Shown here: in pieces, positions 54,155-64,000 of the stretch
Position numbering within the stretch: the stretch's first letter is position 1
Layout: every line of letters begins with the position of its first letter
Origin: Mesostigma viride
Lineage: Eukaryota; Streptophyta; Mesostigmatophyceae; Mesostigmatales; Mesostigmataceae
NCBI GenBank assembly: GCA_009746045.1
Contig: RPFO01002086.1
Span: 1 to 64,000 of the forward strand
Direction: 5' to 3'
DNA: 64,000 nucleotides
Position numbers and translations under genes: made by a program
Notes under the pieces: model-generated
What the model was told of the DNA's origin: nothing
The model's database searches: none
The model's input: the letters and a program-made list of their open reading frames with translations, nothing else

Positions 54155-56816
54155 GGGCACCGGGACCACCATGATGTCTCAGAGCTCAATTAGTCCAAAT
54201 TTAGCTTAAGTGGACGTCTGTATAAAGTGTGTAAAAGTACCTACCATTCTAAACAGCAGCCTTAGTAGTGGATGGCTACAAATTGGCAATCGAAGCGCTG
54301 GCTAAACCGATTTCTCATATTCTCTTCCCCGTGGCTCCCAACAGCCCGTGTGCGCATGCCACTACGATATGGTGAGCCGCCGAGCCCAAACATGCTTTCT
54401 CAACCCTTAGTTTCATAGGGAGGCAAGGAGGACTAACATGACCATGCGCACGACACGCAAGCACTTACTTTGTTAGCCAATAATCCATCCATCCATGCAT
54501 CCATGCATCCATGCATCCATGCATCCATGCATCCATGCATCCATGCATCCATGCATCCATGCATCCATGCATCCATGCATCCATGCATCCATGCATCCAT
54601 GCATCCATGCATCCATGCATCCATGCATCCATGCATCCATGCATCCATGCATCCATGCATGCATCCATGCATGCATCCATGCATGCATCCATCCATCCAT
54701 CCATCCATCCATCCATCCATCCATCCATCCATCCATCCATCCATCCATCCATCCATCCATCCATCCATCCATCCATCCATCCATCCATCCATCCATCCAT
54801 CCATCCATCCATCCATCCATCCATCCATCCATCCATCCATCCATCCATCCATCCATCCACTCATCAAGCACACGTATATTGCGTCACATGGGTGGCAATA
54901 AAACAACCTTCAACCCCTATACACTGATTGGGAGGGCATCCAACCTTGTCTCACTGCCTCAAGTGGTCAGGCCACAACAATTTCTCTGCATCATGGCGAT
55001 ACCTAACTGCGAGTGCTAAATGATTCTTGGCTTCGATGCGGCGGAAAATCAATGTGCTGCCCCTCACAGTGTAGTCCATTAGCCCTTGCCTAGTTCGTTG
55101 CAACACTTATTACACGCTGTCAACACAACAAGACACAGTACATGTCCCATTGGGGAGCCACGGAGTAATGGCATTGCCGCAGTAAATGCCAAAGTGAATG
55201 CTAAATACATCGACCCCTAGTGTAGGAATAATTAATTGGTACTCTTGTGCACATGCATGGCTGCCAAAATGAATTAACACACGCAGATGGATGCTTGTTT
55301 ACAGAAGTTATACTTTGAATACGTCGTCGTGTAAACCAACGCTCTTCGCCCTAGGCTACATCGTTCACATTAAGCGCATGTATATGAGTATGAATATGCT
55401 ACGTGTGCTGTTGCTTCAAACTTGTTCCTATACACAATCACACTGTAACAAAAACTGGCGTTCATCCAATACAGAAAACGCCCGCCACAAATTCCAAGCA
55501 GGATCTGAACGTAGACTTGGCCGTGATGCTGACCATTTCAAGCAACTTTGAATTACTGGCAAGCAATGGCGACCGTAATGTCAATCACCAGCACGCAGCA
55601 CCTGCTATAAGAAAAAATCCAGCAACTACTAGCAAAAGTCAGGTGGGTGACAGGTGCGTGGGGTATGCAGCCAAGATCAAGCAGTGGAAAACATGGGCAC
55701 AGTAGTGCTTCCCATCCCACGAACAGCCAAAGTCTCCCTAAAAAATGTGTTCTTGATGCACGTTTGATGCACGGGAGCTAATCCAAAGATGTTCCCCAAG
55801 GAAATACAGGGAGAGCCTGTGGGGAAAACAGGGGGGAAGCTGCATTGCGGATAATGACCCACTGTATATGCTCCCGACCCGTTGCCGACCGAAAGCAAAT
55901 GGTAAGAAACTACCTGGACGGTAATGATGTAATGGAAAGACGTAAGAAGCTTTCCCGAACCGACGGAAGGACGACAAAGCGCAGCGTGTAAGGCAGAGGC
56001 AGTTGCGTGTTGCTGAAAATGACGTGACCAAAACGGTTGCCGATCATGAAAAACCGGACCTCCATCCCGTTGCTGACGGAAACACAGTGTAGAGACGCGG
56101 CCTGGCTTGGAAGCAGGACAGTCGATGGAAAAACGTTAGACGAACTCCCCAACCGAAGTACTTACAAAAAAATGCAGCGGTAGAGACTGCAGCCTGCCTG
56201 CAGTGCAGGAACGCCAACCAGAAGCGAAGGGTTCCTGCGAAATAGAAGGAGACAGGCCGGAATGCAGAGGGTAAAGTATTCCTTGGATGACGTTACGACT
56301 CGAAGTGGGTAAAAAATGGAAGTGGCCGACTGAAAAGTCGCTGGCATTTCTGCCCTGGATGGAAACGTTGGGTAAGTAAATCGACCCGTTAGCAATAAAA
56401 TGGGAAGAGCGCCCAGACGAAACAACCGCAGCTTACCCAAGCGAGATGAACTCTTTCTTGACAGTCGTCCATGCCAACGTCGGCCAGCCCGGGCCAGGTA
56501 GCTGCCGCAGCCATGCCGCACCAGAATTTGAATTTTGTGCCCGGCAACGTTCCTAAAATGCAGGAATGGCTGGGCCGACGGCCGACGCGTGGCCCGTGGC
56601 CCATGGCCCGTCGCCCGTGTTTTTACGTGCCTGCGCCTGGCCTGCCTTAACGTTGTTACGCCCGCGCACTCCCCAGCCTTGCGCACGCCAGCCTTGCGCA
56701 CGCTGCGCCGCGCCCAGCCTTGCGCATTCCCAGCCTTGCGCATCCCAGCCTTGCGCATCGTCTGATCGGATCAGTGTCTGATGTTTACAAAAACTCGATT
56801 GTGAACTCGTCCTGTG
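54155..56816. repeat. Second inverted repeat, right arm
   Basis: Mirror of 42,082-44,520. The 12-14 bp tandem repeat (CCAGCCTTGCGC) lies at 56,670-56,757. The microsatellite at 54,483-54,858 is longer than its left partner. Beyond 56,816 the arms diverge, but AGTTCAC and CTCGTGAAC words continue to about 56,900, as they do beyond the left arm. Confidence 0.85.
54483..54858. repeat. CATC microsatellite, right arm
   Basis: First a block of 8 bp units CATCCATG (about 54,488-54,655), then ATCC units to 54,858. The left arm has only the simple GATG block with a short TGCA end. Confidence 0.95.
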
Positions 56817-57465
56817 AACTCGTGAACTCGTCGGGACCCAAAATTAGCTCGGCCCCGGTCGGCCCAGTTCACAAAAGAGTTCACAAAGAGTTCACCGCCT
56901 CATGTGAGTCGTGCCTAATAAAACTGGGGTGTTTACCTTTTACTCTCAATAATTCGCACTAGAAAGCAATACTAGGTAAGATAAACACCCCGGGCCTTAC
57001 TAGGATTCTCCGTGAGTGCAGAGATCATTGCATTACATTGTACAGATAACAATTTCCACGGCCAAGCCCGACTGCTTGTTAAAAAGGTTCGATCATGTTG
57101 TACCTACCGGAGGCTGGAATCTGGATATATATATATGACGGAGCGAGGTTGCTTACCGAGCGTTTTGTAGCTGCTGGTGTTAGTTTTGGAAGCGGGGACA
57201 AGGAAGAATTTAGTTCTTAACAGCATGCTCCGAGTTTGGATACCATCTGAAGACGCCCTCTTGTGAGCCGCACTCCATTTCCAGGTAAATAGGTGTACGT
57301 TTATTCCAAATATAGCCAGTAATTAATCCCTGCTAAGCCTAGGGTGTAAGCCGCACTCCATTTCACGTGTATCGAGAGTGGTTACTGCTCTAGTTGCCGG
57401 CAATTGCCTCCTGATTGCCGGCTAATGATTGCCTACTACTTGCCGGCAATCTCCTTGAAGGAACC
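56817..57465. other. Flank and 5' region of the TatD gene
   Basis: Contains a small foldback, GGGGTGTTTACC against GGTAAG...AAACACCCC at 56,926-56,990. A TATA-like TATATATATATG lies at about 57,125-57,136. GCCGCACTCCATTT occurs twice (57,268 and 57,350). GCCGGCAAT words are repeated at 57,397-57,450, just before the ATG. No other gene is seen. Confidence 0.45.
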
Positions 57466-60400
57466 ATGGCGGAGGCGCAAGCAGATGTGAAATCTTTGAA
57501 AGCGCTGAGGCTGTACGATACCCATGCCCATATGTGCTCTGAGGCTTTCGAGCATGATTTGGGGGACGTGCTCGCGCGAGCCGAGGCGGAGGGCGTAGCA
57601 AGAGTCTGCTGCGTGACCGAGGTACGGAAATTAGAGTAGTTGTCTCCCCCATCAAGTTGATACGCATGTGCCAGTTAGTAGAGTTTGCACGCTAGGGATA
57701 AGGCCACCACTCCCTGTGGCAATTTCGAAAATTGCATGTTAGCGTAACTTCTTGTTTTGCCCGTAGATCATCAGGTTATGCTTCACACCACCACAGCGTT
57801 TCCCTCCATCACCCATAAGTCACTCTCTGTCAACTCTACCGCAGCCTCACAATGTATATTTTTAGGAGGGAGGGGATTTGCAGGCTCGATATCAGAGAAA
57901 CAAAATCGCTTCCCCCCCTCTCTTTCTTCCGCTTCTTTCCGTCCACATCTTTCCTTGTCTAGTACGTCCCACCACCCCTCATCTGTTGTTTTTTGAAGTG
58001 CTTGTATCGTACTCGCTTCAAACACGCCACGCTTCATATTCGCCCCCAGCAAGCAATTCATCCCCCTCTTTCCACCCGCCCACCCACCCACCGACGCCCA
58101 TCCCATACTTCCTCATGGCCCCCCCTACCCCTACGCCTGCCCCCCCCCCCCCCCCATCCCCGCCCCCCTACACACTGCCGTGCATATACGCACTTGTAAC
58201 CTTTGTAGCCCCCCCCTTTCCATCCTCCGCCCCCCCCGCCCCCCATATATCATCCTCCCCCCCCCCAAATATTCCGCCCCCATCGCCCCCAAATAATAGG
58301 ATGTGTACTCTTCCCCCCCCCAAAAGGAAAAATATCATTCATGTTATCTATTCCCTCCCCCACGTTATCTGTTAACCCCACCTTCCTCCATGTAATCTAC
58401 TAACCCCACCTCCCCCCACGTTATCTGTTAACCCTTAACCCCACCTCCCCCCATGTTATCTACTAGCCCCACCTCCCCCCACGTTACCTATTAACCCCAC
58501 CTCCCCCCATGTAATCTGCAAACCCCACCTCCCCCCATGTAATCTATTAACCCCACCTCCTCCCATGTTTTCTATTAAGCCCACCTCCCTCCACGTTATC
58601 TGTTAACCCTTAACCCCACCTCCCCCATGTTATCTACTAGCCCCACCTCCCCCACGTTACCTATTAACCCCACCTCCCCCATGTAATCTGCAAACCCCAC
58701 GTCCCCCCATGTAATCAACTAATCCCACCTCCTCCCATGTTTTCTATTAAGCCCACCTCCCTCCACGTTGTCTATTAACCCCACCTCCCCCCATGTAATC
58801 TGCAAACCCCACGTCCCGCCATGTAATCTACTACCCCCCCCCCCAATGTAATCTACTTACTCCACCTCCCCCCATGTAATCTACTAACCCCACCTCCTCC
58901 CATGTAATCTATTAAGCCCACCTCCCCCCACCTTATCTATTAACCCCACCTCCCCCATGTAATCATCTATTGACCCCACCTCCCCCCACGTTGTATATTA
59001 ACCCCACCTCCCCCCATGTAATCTATTTACCCCACCTCCCCGAATGTTACCTATTAACCCCACCTCCCCCCATGTAATCTATTTACCCCACCTCCCCTAA
59101 TGTTACCTATTAACCCCACCTTCCCCCATGTTATCTATCAACCCCACCTCCCCCCATGTCACCTATTAACCCCACCTTCCCCCATGTTAACTATCAACCC
59201 CACCTTCCCCCATGTCACCTATTAACCCCACCTTCCCCCATGTTAACTATCATCCCCCCTCCCCCCCCCTCCAGACCCTCGCCGAGGCGCGCCGCGTGTT
59301 TGACCTGTGCGAGCGCCACCCGGGTCTCCTGCGGCCCTGTGTGGGCCTCCACCCAGTGCACGTGGCCTCCCTCACCGACGCGCAGCTGGTGGAGGAGCTC
59401 AATGAGCTGACGCGTGTGGCGCGCCAGCATCAGCACCGGCTGGTGGCAATCGGCGAGGTGGGCCTCGACTTCTGCCCCTGGGTGCTCAAGCTTCCCGTCA
59501 AGGGGAATGCGGTGAGTGCCTTATATGCATGTACTACTATATTGATTGTGGCTGTATTGGGTGCGGTGATTGCGTGGCTCACTGCCCTTCCATTACGGAG
59601 TATTGCCCCTTGTTGTTGCTTGACTCACGAGGCGAGTGGTTGTTTGTTCGCTTCCCTTAGAGTAACATGTGGCACCCAACCCCTTGTTTGCACGATGAGC
59701 GGTGTGGTCCCATCCTGCTGGGCATGGTGAGTGGCGTGGTCCACTGTCATCTAGCACTCGAGATAATCCCATCCTGCTTGGCACGGTGAGTGGCGTGGTC
59801 CACTGTCATCAAGCACTCGAGATAATCCCATCCTGCTTGGCATGGTGAGTGGCGTGGTCCACTGTAATCTAGCACTCGAGATAATCCCATCCTGCTTGGC
59901 ATGGTGAGTGGCGTGGTCCACTGTCATCAAGCACTCGAGGGAATCCCATCCTGATTGGTGCGGTGGTGATGTGGTCCACTGTACTTGAGTGATGGAATCT
60001 GACCCCTCTTCGGTGCGGTGAGGCTAGATTAAGTGGCCAATCTACGTGGCATGGTGAGTGGCGTGGTCAGCATGCTTGTGGGCATGACTTTGAGATAGAG
60101 CTGGGAGGACGCGCTGCTAGTGCAAACAGATAGGCTCCAGGTAGGCATGTGCCAGGCGTACGCCTAGCCTTTGTGCTGATATGTTAGGCATCCTCAGCTT
60201 GCTGCTATAGAACAGGCATCTGCGGAGAGGTACAGTAGTGTACACATAGTGTATGGCGAGGGTAGGTGAGTGTGCTCGAACAGGCAGATCCTGTACGTGA
60301 GTTAGGCATCTGTGCTCAATGCTAAAGGAGGGGTTTGTGTGCCACGCTTGGGTCCTAGCGAAACAGACTAGTGCGTGCCGCTGGCTACCAGAAAGCTTGT

Positions 60401-61351
60401 CATTTTCGTTAGAACCTTTGTCAGAAAATCTTGCGGGCTGCTTTGGCTGTCATCTCCCCATTTATATCCTAGAACCCATGTCGTCTCCCCTTTCTTACCC
60501 CCCACAGTTGCACCGCCCAATCCACAATCCATCACAGTTGATAAAACCACTTGTGTCGCTGTAGTGCCGCGTGGCAGATGTTTGGGAACAGTTGACCGAT
60601 AAGCTTATCTTCACTATAGACAGTGCGACCTTTGGGTCACCCCACATGCTGGTAGTGGACCTTATAATTATGGTAATAGATAACAATTAACTAATATAGA
60701 TATTTAAGTGATAGATAGTATACCGTTGGTTTGACCCAGGCTGCCACATGCACGTGTCATATCACCGGTGGACCCCCTTCACGCTGATCAATGCTGTTTC
60801 TTTTTCCCTCCACATTCTCACTTTCATTTCCCTCCCCATGTCACCAGGATGATGAGGCGCTGGCTAAAGCAGAGGCCATCAAGGAGCGGCAGAAGCGTGC
60901 TCTGCTGGTACAAGTCACCCTGGCCAATGAGCTGGGCCTGCCCATCACCGTCCACAGCCGCAACGCAGGCAAGCACACGCTGGACTTGCTTCGTGCCGCA
61001 GGGGCAAGACTCGTGGTCATGCACGCGTTCGATGGCAAGCCTGGATACGCCGCCGATGCTGCTGCAGGGGACCCTGGGTATTATTTCAGCGTACCCCCGA
61101 GTGCGGCGCGGCCTGGTGCGGATAAGCGGCGGCTCGTAACGCGGGTCCCCTTGGACCGGTTACTGTTGGAGAGCGACGCGCCTGCGCTGGGGGTGGTCAG
61201 GGATGAGCGGAACGAGCCGCGCTGGGTCACGCTGGTGCTGGGGGTGATCGCGGAGATCAAAGGCGTGCGGCGGGACGAGGTGGCACGGGCGATAGAACAG
61301 AACACGCGGGTGCTGTTTCCGTGTCTCTTTGACGACGAGCATCGCTTATGA
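57466..61351 (+). CDS. TatD-family metal-dependent hydrolase, three exons (298 aa)
   Basis: Exons 57,466-57,621, 59,275-59,511 and 60,848-61,351 are all phase 0 with GT-AG ends, joining into 298 codons plus stop, the normal TatD size. The metal ligands of the TIM-barrel amidohydrolase fold are all present: H20 and H22 (DTHAHM), E113 (GEVGLDF), H167 (HSRNA), H190 (MHAFDG) and D241 (ESDAP). The GLHPVHV block after strand two is also typical. TatD proteins are 3'-5' deoxyribonucleases or related phosphoesterases; the form with a short N-terminus is closest to the TATDN3 type. The start follows a suitable CCATGG context. Introns are repeat-filled. Cytosolic or nuclear; no targeting peptide is clear. 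Confidence 0.92.
58372..59265. repeat. 28 bp minisatellite in TatD intron 1
   Basis: About 30 units of CCCCACCTCC followed by CCCCATGTAATC and TATTAA, with variants CACGTTATC, CTACTA and GTTAACCC. Preceded at 57,900-58,370 by C-rich, low-complexity DNA. It fills most of intron 1 (57,622-59,274), and the last unit ends at the polypyrimidine tract of the acceptor. Confidence 0.9.
59709..59998. repeat. 59 bp tandem repeat in TatD intron 2
   Basis: Copies start at 59,709, 59,768, 59,827, 59,886 and 59,945 (last diverged). The unit contains GGTGAGTGGCGTGGTCCACT. It lies inside intron 2 (59,512-60,847). Further GGTGAG words occur in the intron near 60,020-60,060. Confidence 0.9.
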
Positions 61352-61830
61352 TAAACAAACTATGCACATCAATTTATTGGAAGGTGACCCCCCTCCCCCC
61401 CCCCCCTTCGGGGAGGGTCAAGTTGGAGGACTGTAAATGTTACCATTGATAAAAAGATTTATCCAGATTTGGGTGAACAGGTCTATCATGGATACATCTG
61501 ACAATTATGTTCTTACTGGTTTTCTGCGCTACGCACAATTGCGTTGATATCAAGCTAGCATCGTGCCAGGTACTAGATGAATACATTCTAGGCTACTTCC
61601 TGCAAGGGTGGGAATGTAAGCTACCCTTGCTCTAGGTGCACACGCTATTCCCAGCTAAGGGGGAGCATGTCAGATATAATATCGCGTTCTAATGTCGAAT
61701 TAATTAATTAATTAATTAATTAATTAATAGACACGTGACTGCGTCACGTGAGCATAAGTCCTCAGTGGGAGGGGAACATGGGATGGAATGGATGGTGTAA
61801 GCTGTCTAGGTCTAATTTCGAAAACACAGG
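61352..61830. other. Intergenic with AATT tail and C-rich hairpin
   Basis: GACCCCCCTCCCC...GGGGAGGGTC forms a C/G hairpin at 61,386-61,420, just after the TatD stop. A stretch of AATTAATT repeats at 61,697-61,727 is followed by CACGTGACTGCGTCACGTG, resembling the LINE tails. The 60 bp at 61,588 recurs at 54,098. No gene. Confidence 0.5.
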
Positions 61831-62360
61831 TTAAAAAAGGGAAAATACCCAATAGTAGTACTCTGTCCATCCAGGACCTACCACGCTATGATGCGTCCAT
61901 TGCTCATGGTAGCCGTTGGGCTCCAACACACGAATAGAAACGCAAATGCGGTTCTTCTCAGTTGTGTACTGCTTGGGCAAGACATACTCAGTATCAGAGA
62001 ACCGATTACCGAGCTCTTGATATCTCACTTCGTCTACCATCCAATAACCCACTTTTTCTCCGTCTATGGACACGAGTCCAAGCTGGGGCTTTATCATGCT
62101 ATCAATCCGGCGGCGCAACGTCACACCACTGTTGTTGCTCATAATTTTCACACAAAACGAGACATCACCAGATAGAAAGTTTTGGGCGCCATCAGGCCCA
62201 TGCGCTCCATTGCTAGTGGGGGTTTTGCCAATGCTTGCTGATGTTTCTCGGCCCAGGTCACTCAGAATGTAATGCCGCCAGTCTCGTTTACCACAGCCAG
62301 CCCGGCATCCTTCGGCCCGCCATCCAGGATATGTTGAATTCAACAGAACGAGCTGGGACC
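61831..62360 (-). CDS. Last exon of an unidentified gene (about 176 aa)
   Basis: Minus-strand frame ending at 61,831. A splice acceptor GTGTATGCAG precedes GSQLVLLNS at 62,360, so the upstream ATG (62,424) is probably not the start and this is a C-terminal exon. The part from GDVSFCVKI through LRRRIDS, VSIDGEKVGYW and ICVSIRVLEPNG to YYYWVFSLF has the look of a beta-sandwich carbohydrate-binding or glycoside hydrolase tail (a pattern like that of DUF2961 enzymes). That assignment is from memory and weak. Upstream exons were not found in the next 1.5 kb. Confidence 0.5.
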
Positions 62361-62930
62361 CTGCATACACCAACAATGTGCAGATAAAAATGGCACGAGC
62401 ATTTTGAAAACGAAGCACGGCCACAATATAAAAAATTTTGTTGACAGCAGCTAATCAAAGACTGCAACATTAACAGGAAGAATACAACTGCAAGGAAATC
62501 AGCTCAAGAAAAAGCAGCACAACATAGAGCCATAGAAACATAGGTAACATGCAATCCTGAAGGCGGTATCCCGAAACCACCCTCAACTGATCGCAATTTT
62601 AAAGCATTTGGTAGCTGCCTAGTGATGGCTGGGGACCGTGAAAACCAAGTCTTGGCACTTCTTCGAATTGCAGATAGCAATACCTCCATTCATACATTAG
62701 TAACAACCTGAAAATAGAAAACGATGCTACATTTGGCATATCTAGGCCCAGCCAATCCACTCATCCACACATAAACACATTTTAGACTCTAAACTTGTGC
62801 TTTGAGCTAGTCACATGGTCTAAATGGCCACAATCATGTGAGATTAATCTTCCTACAAAACAGGTACTTCATTTGGCGGGGGAAAAAAAATCAAATCAGC
62901 ATGGCATGGAGATGGGCAAGACATTATATA
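62361..62930. other. Unassigned, probably intron of the minus-strand gene
   Basis: Short frames only. AT-rich with several ACA/CAAT words. Nothing recognisable. Confidence 0.35.
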
Positions 62931-63085
62931 AATTCTATGAACCGTGGAACTCCAGGGTAACCAGACTCTTTATTAAAACAATGAGTGGAGCACATACAAA
63001 AGGCAGGCCACATCCCGGCCGCCAATGCTCATGGGAACACTTGTTGCATGTCAAAGGCTAGCCTTACCCCCAAACACGCAGGGAG
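62931..63085. repeat. Direct repeat copy A
   Basis: About 150 bp, including TGGAACTCCAGGGTAACC, CCAGACTCTTTATTAAAAC and CATCCCGGCCGCC, repeated at 63,536-63,685 with about 10 percent difference and small indels. Confidence 0.75.
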
Positions 63086-63535
63086 GGTGGACGGGAAAAG
63101 ATAAGAAGCCAACCTTAGCTAGGTGGGTTTGCTTTTGTCTTTTTTGCATGTCACGCGGCCTTGGCCCGGACGGCATTTTTTTGCCACTCAAATTTTGAGT
63201 CTGAACAAAGGACGCAAATTGGCGTTCTAATTGCCAGCGGCTTACGTTAGTCTGCCGGGTCTATTAGGTCACATACTGCGTGAGAGAAAAAGTCTAGATC
63301 TAGTTAAGCACTACGACATTAACCAAGATCCTAGACAGTGGCAGGATTATATCTCAACGTAGCTCCTGCCACCTGGCCAGGAAAAACTGGCCGGCCAAAC
63401 CTTGTGCCGCTACCACTCCGGATCAGGCCGCACCGGCCCCAACAGGTTTGTAACGTGAACCCTATACCCTAGCTATAGCGGCTACCCTTCCTACCGCACT
63501 ATAGAGAAACTACTACAGTATGTTCAGAGACCCCC
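63086..63535. other. Spacer between direct repeats
   Basis: About 450 bp of unassigned sequence; no gene is seen. Confidence 0.4.
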
Positions 63536-63685
63536 GATTCTATTAACTGTGGAACTCCACGGTAACCAGACTCTTTATTAAAACAATGAGGGGACCACAT
63601 GCAAAAGGCAGGCCAAACATCCCGGCCGCCGATGCTCATGGGAACACTTATTGTCAAAGGCTAGGCTAGCCTTACCCTTACATCC
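63536..63685. repeat. Direct repeat copy B
   Basis: Second copy of the repeat at 62,931, lying about 60 bp from the stop codon of the tyrosine recombinase frame. The arrangement fits the split direct repeats of YR retroelements. Confidence 0.7.
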
Positions 63686-63745
63686 CTCTCTGGCGATCCA
63701 TGCCAGGGGCAAAGAACCTGTCATAAGTAGAAACGAACAACCAAA

Positions 63746-64000
63746 CTAGGTGGAGGGCAATTTCGAAATAGCTCGCAATGCCCGAGGGGGGCAGGCGGCC
63801 ATGGCCCAAAGAAGAACCGCAGGAAGGGCCACGTCCAAACTGCGGTGCAAGCCCACATAATGGGCAACTGTGGAGCTGCTAAGCCAGCACCCCCGGCCCT
63901 GGATGTCCCCCAGGTTGCGACCCTCAAGGAAATCATGAGTGGCACCCCCGTGCCGCAGCCCGTGAATGGTGAAAATCTGGGCGAGCCCCAAGGCCTGAGT
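63746..64000 (-). CDS. Tyrosine recombinase C-terminus (partial, YR element)
   Basis: A minus-strand frame entering from beyond the window end and stopping at 63,746. It contains FTIHGLRHGGATHDFLEGR, then DIQGRGCWLSSSTVAHYV. That is the box 2 signature of tyrosine recombinases: R..H/G..A, a W/H position, and the nucleophilic tyrosine (here in AHYV). Such recombinases occur in DIRS/Ngaro retrotransposons and Cryptons, and also as phage or plasmid integrases. The direct repeats downstream favour a DIRS-like retroelement. The ATG at 63,991 is internal; the N-terminus is outside. Confidence 0.8.
   Translation of the reverse strand, partial: TQALGLAQIFTIHGLRHGGATHDFLEGRNLGDIQGRGCWLSSSTVAHYVGLHRSLDVALPAVLLWAMAACPPRALRAISKLPST

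Noticed and set aside
58372-59265. CRISPR array
   Set aside because: Repeats of 28 bp are directly adjacent with no unique spacers and lie in a eukaryotic intron.

Overview
The window reads as nuclear DNA of a eukaryote. It has GT-AG introns, TATA boxes, an LTR chromovirus, copia remnants, an APE-type LINE, a tyrosine-recombinase element and long microsatellites. It contains no bacterial operon, ribosome-binding-site or rRNA signature. A green alga or other protist is plausible but cannot be fixed from sequence alone.

Region 1 (1 to about 27,715) is one giant spacer-less palindrome centred between 13,941 and 13,942. Each arm carries four protein genes in mirror order: A, an F-box-like protein; C, a multi-CxxC zinc protein; B, a paralogue of A; and D, a spliced RING/TRAF-like protein. 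From the centre outward on the right arm, A and C are on the minus strand, then B and D on the plus strand. B and C share a divergent promoter. At the centre, between the convergent A genes, lies an array of 16 GCCACGTGGC boxes, most followed closely by ATTGG (inverted CCAAT). The same box occurs in the B/C promoter, in the B-D gap and upstream of A. The outer halves of the arms are degenerate copia-type retroelement DNA with an internal insertion. The right arm is intact. In the left arm C and D carry frameshifts, so it is either a decaying arm or poorly polished or folded-back assembly.

Region 2 (29,840 to 40,488) is a Ty3/gypsy chromovirus with near-identical 573/574 bp LTRs, a 5 bp target duplication (TGCCG), gag, protease, RT, RNase H, integrase and chromodomain, plus an extra GC-rich reading frame before the polypurine tract. 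Several frameshifts interrupt gag, pol and the extra frame.

Region 3 (about 42,080 to 56,820) is a second, spaced inverted repeat: arms of about 2.5 kb facing each other across about 9.6 kb. The spacer holds one full-length LINE (ORF1 and ORF2) and several 5'-truncated relatives, all ending in AATT-type tails preceded by a short CTCC..GGAG hairpin.

Region 4 (57,466 to 64,000) holds an ordinary host gene, a TatD-family metal-dependent hydrolase in three exons whose two introns contain a 28 bp and a 59 bp tandem repeat. It also holds the last exon of an unidentified minus-strand gene, and, running off the end, the C-terminus of a tyrosine recombinase next to a pair of direct repeats.

The most likely candidate for something undescribed is the palindromic island: two F-box-like paralogues, a RING-like protein and a zinc protein tied together by a shared G-box code and duplicated as mirror images.
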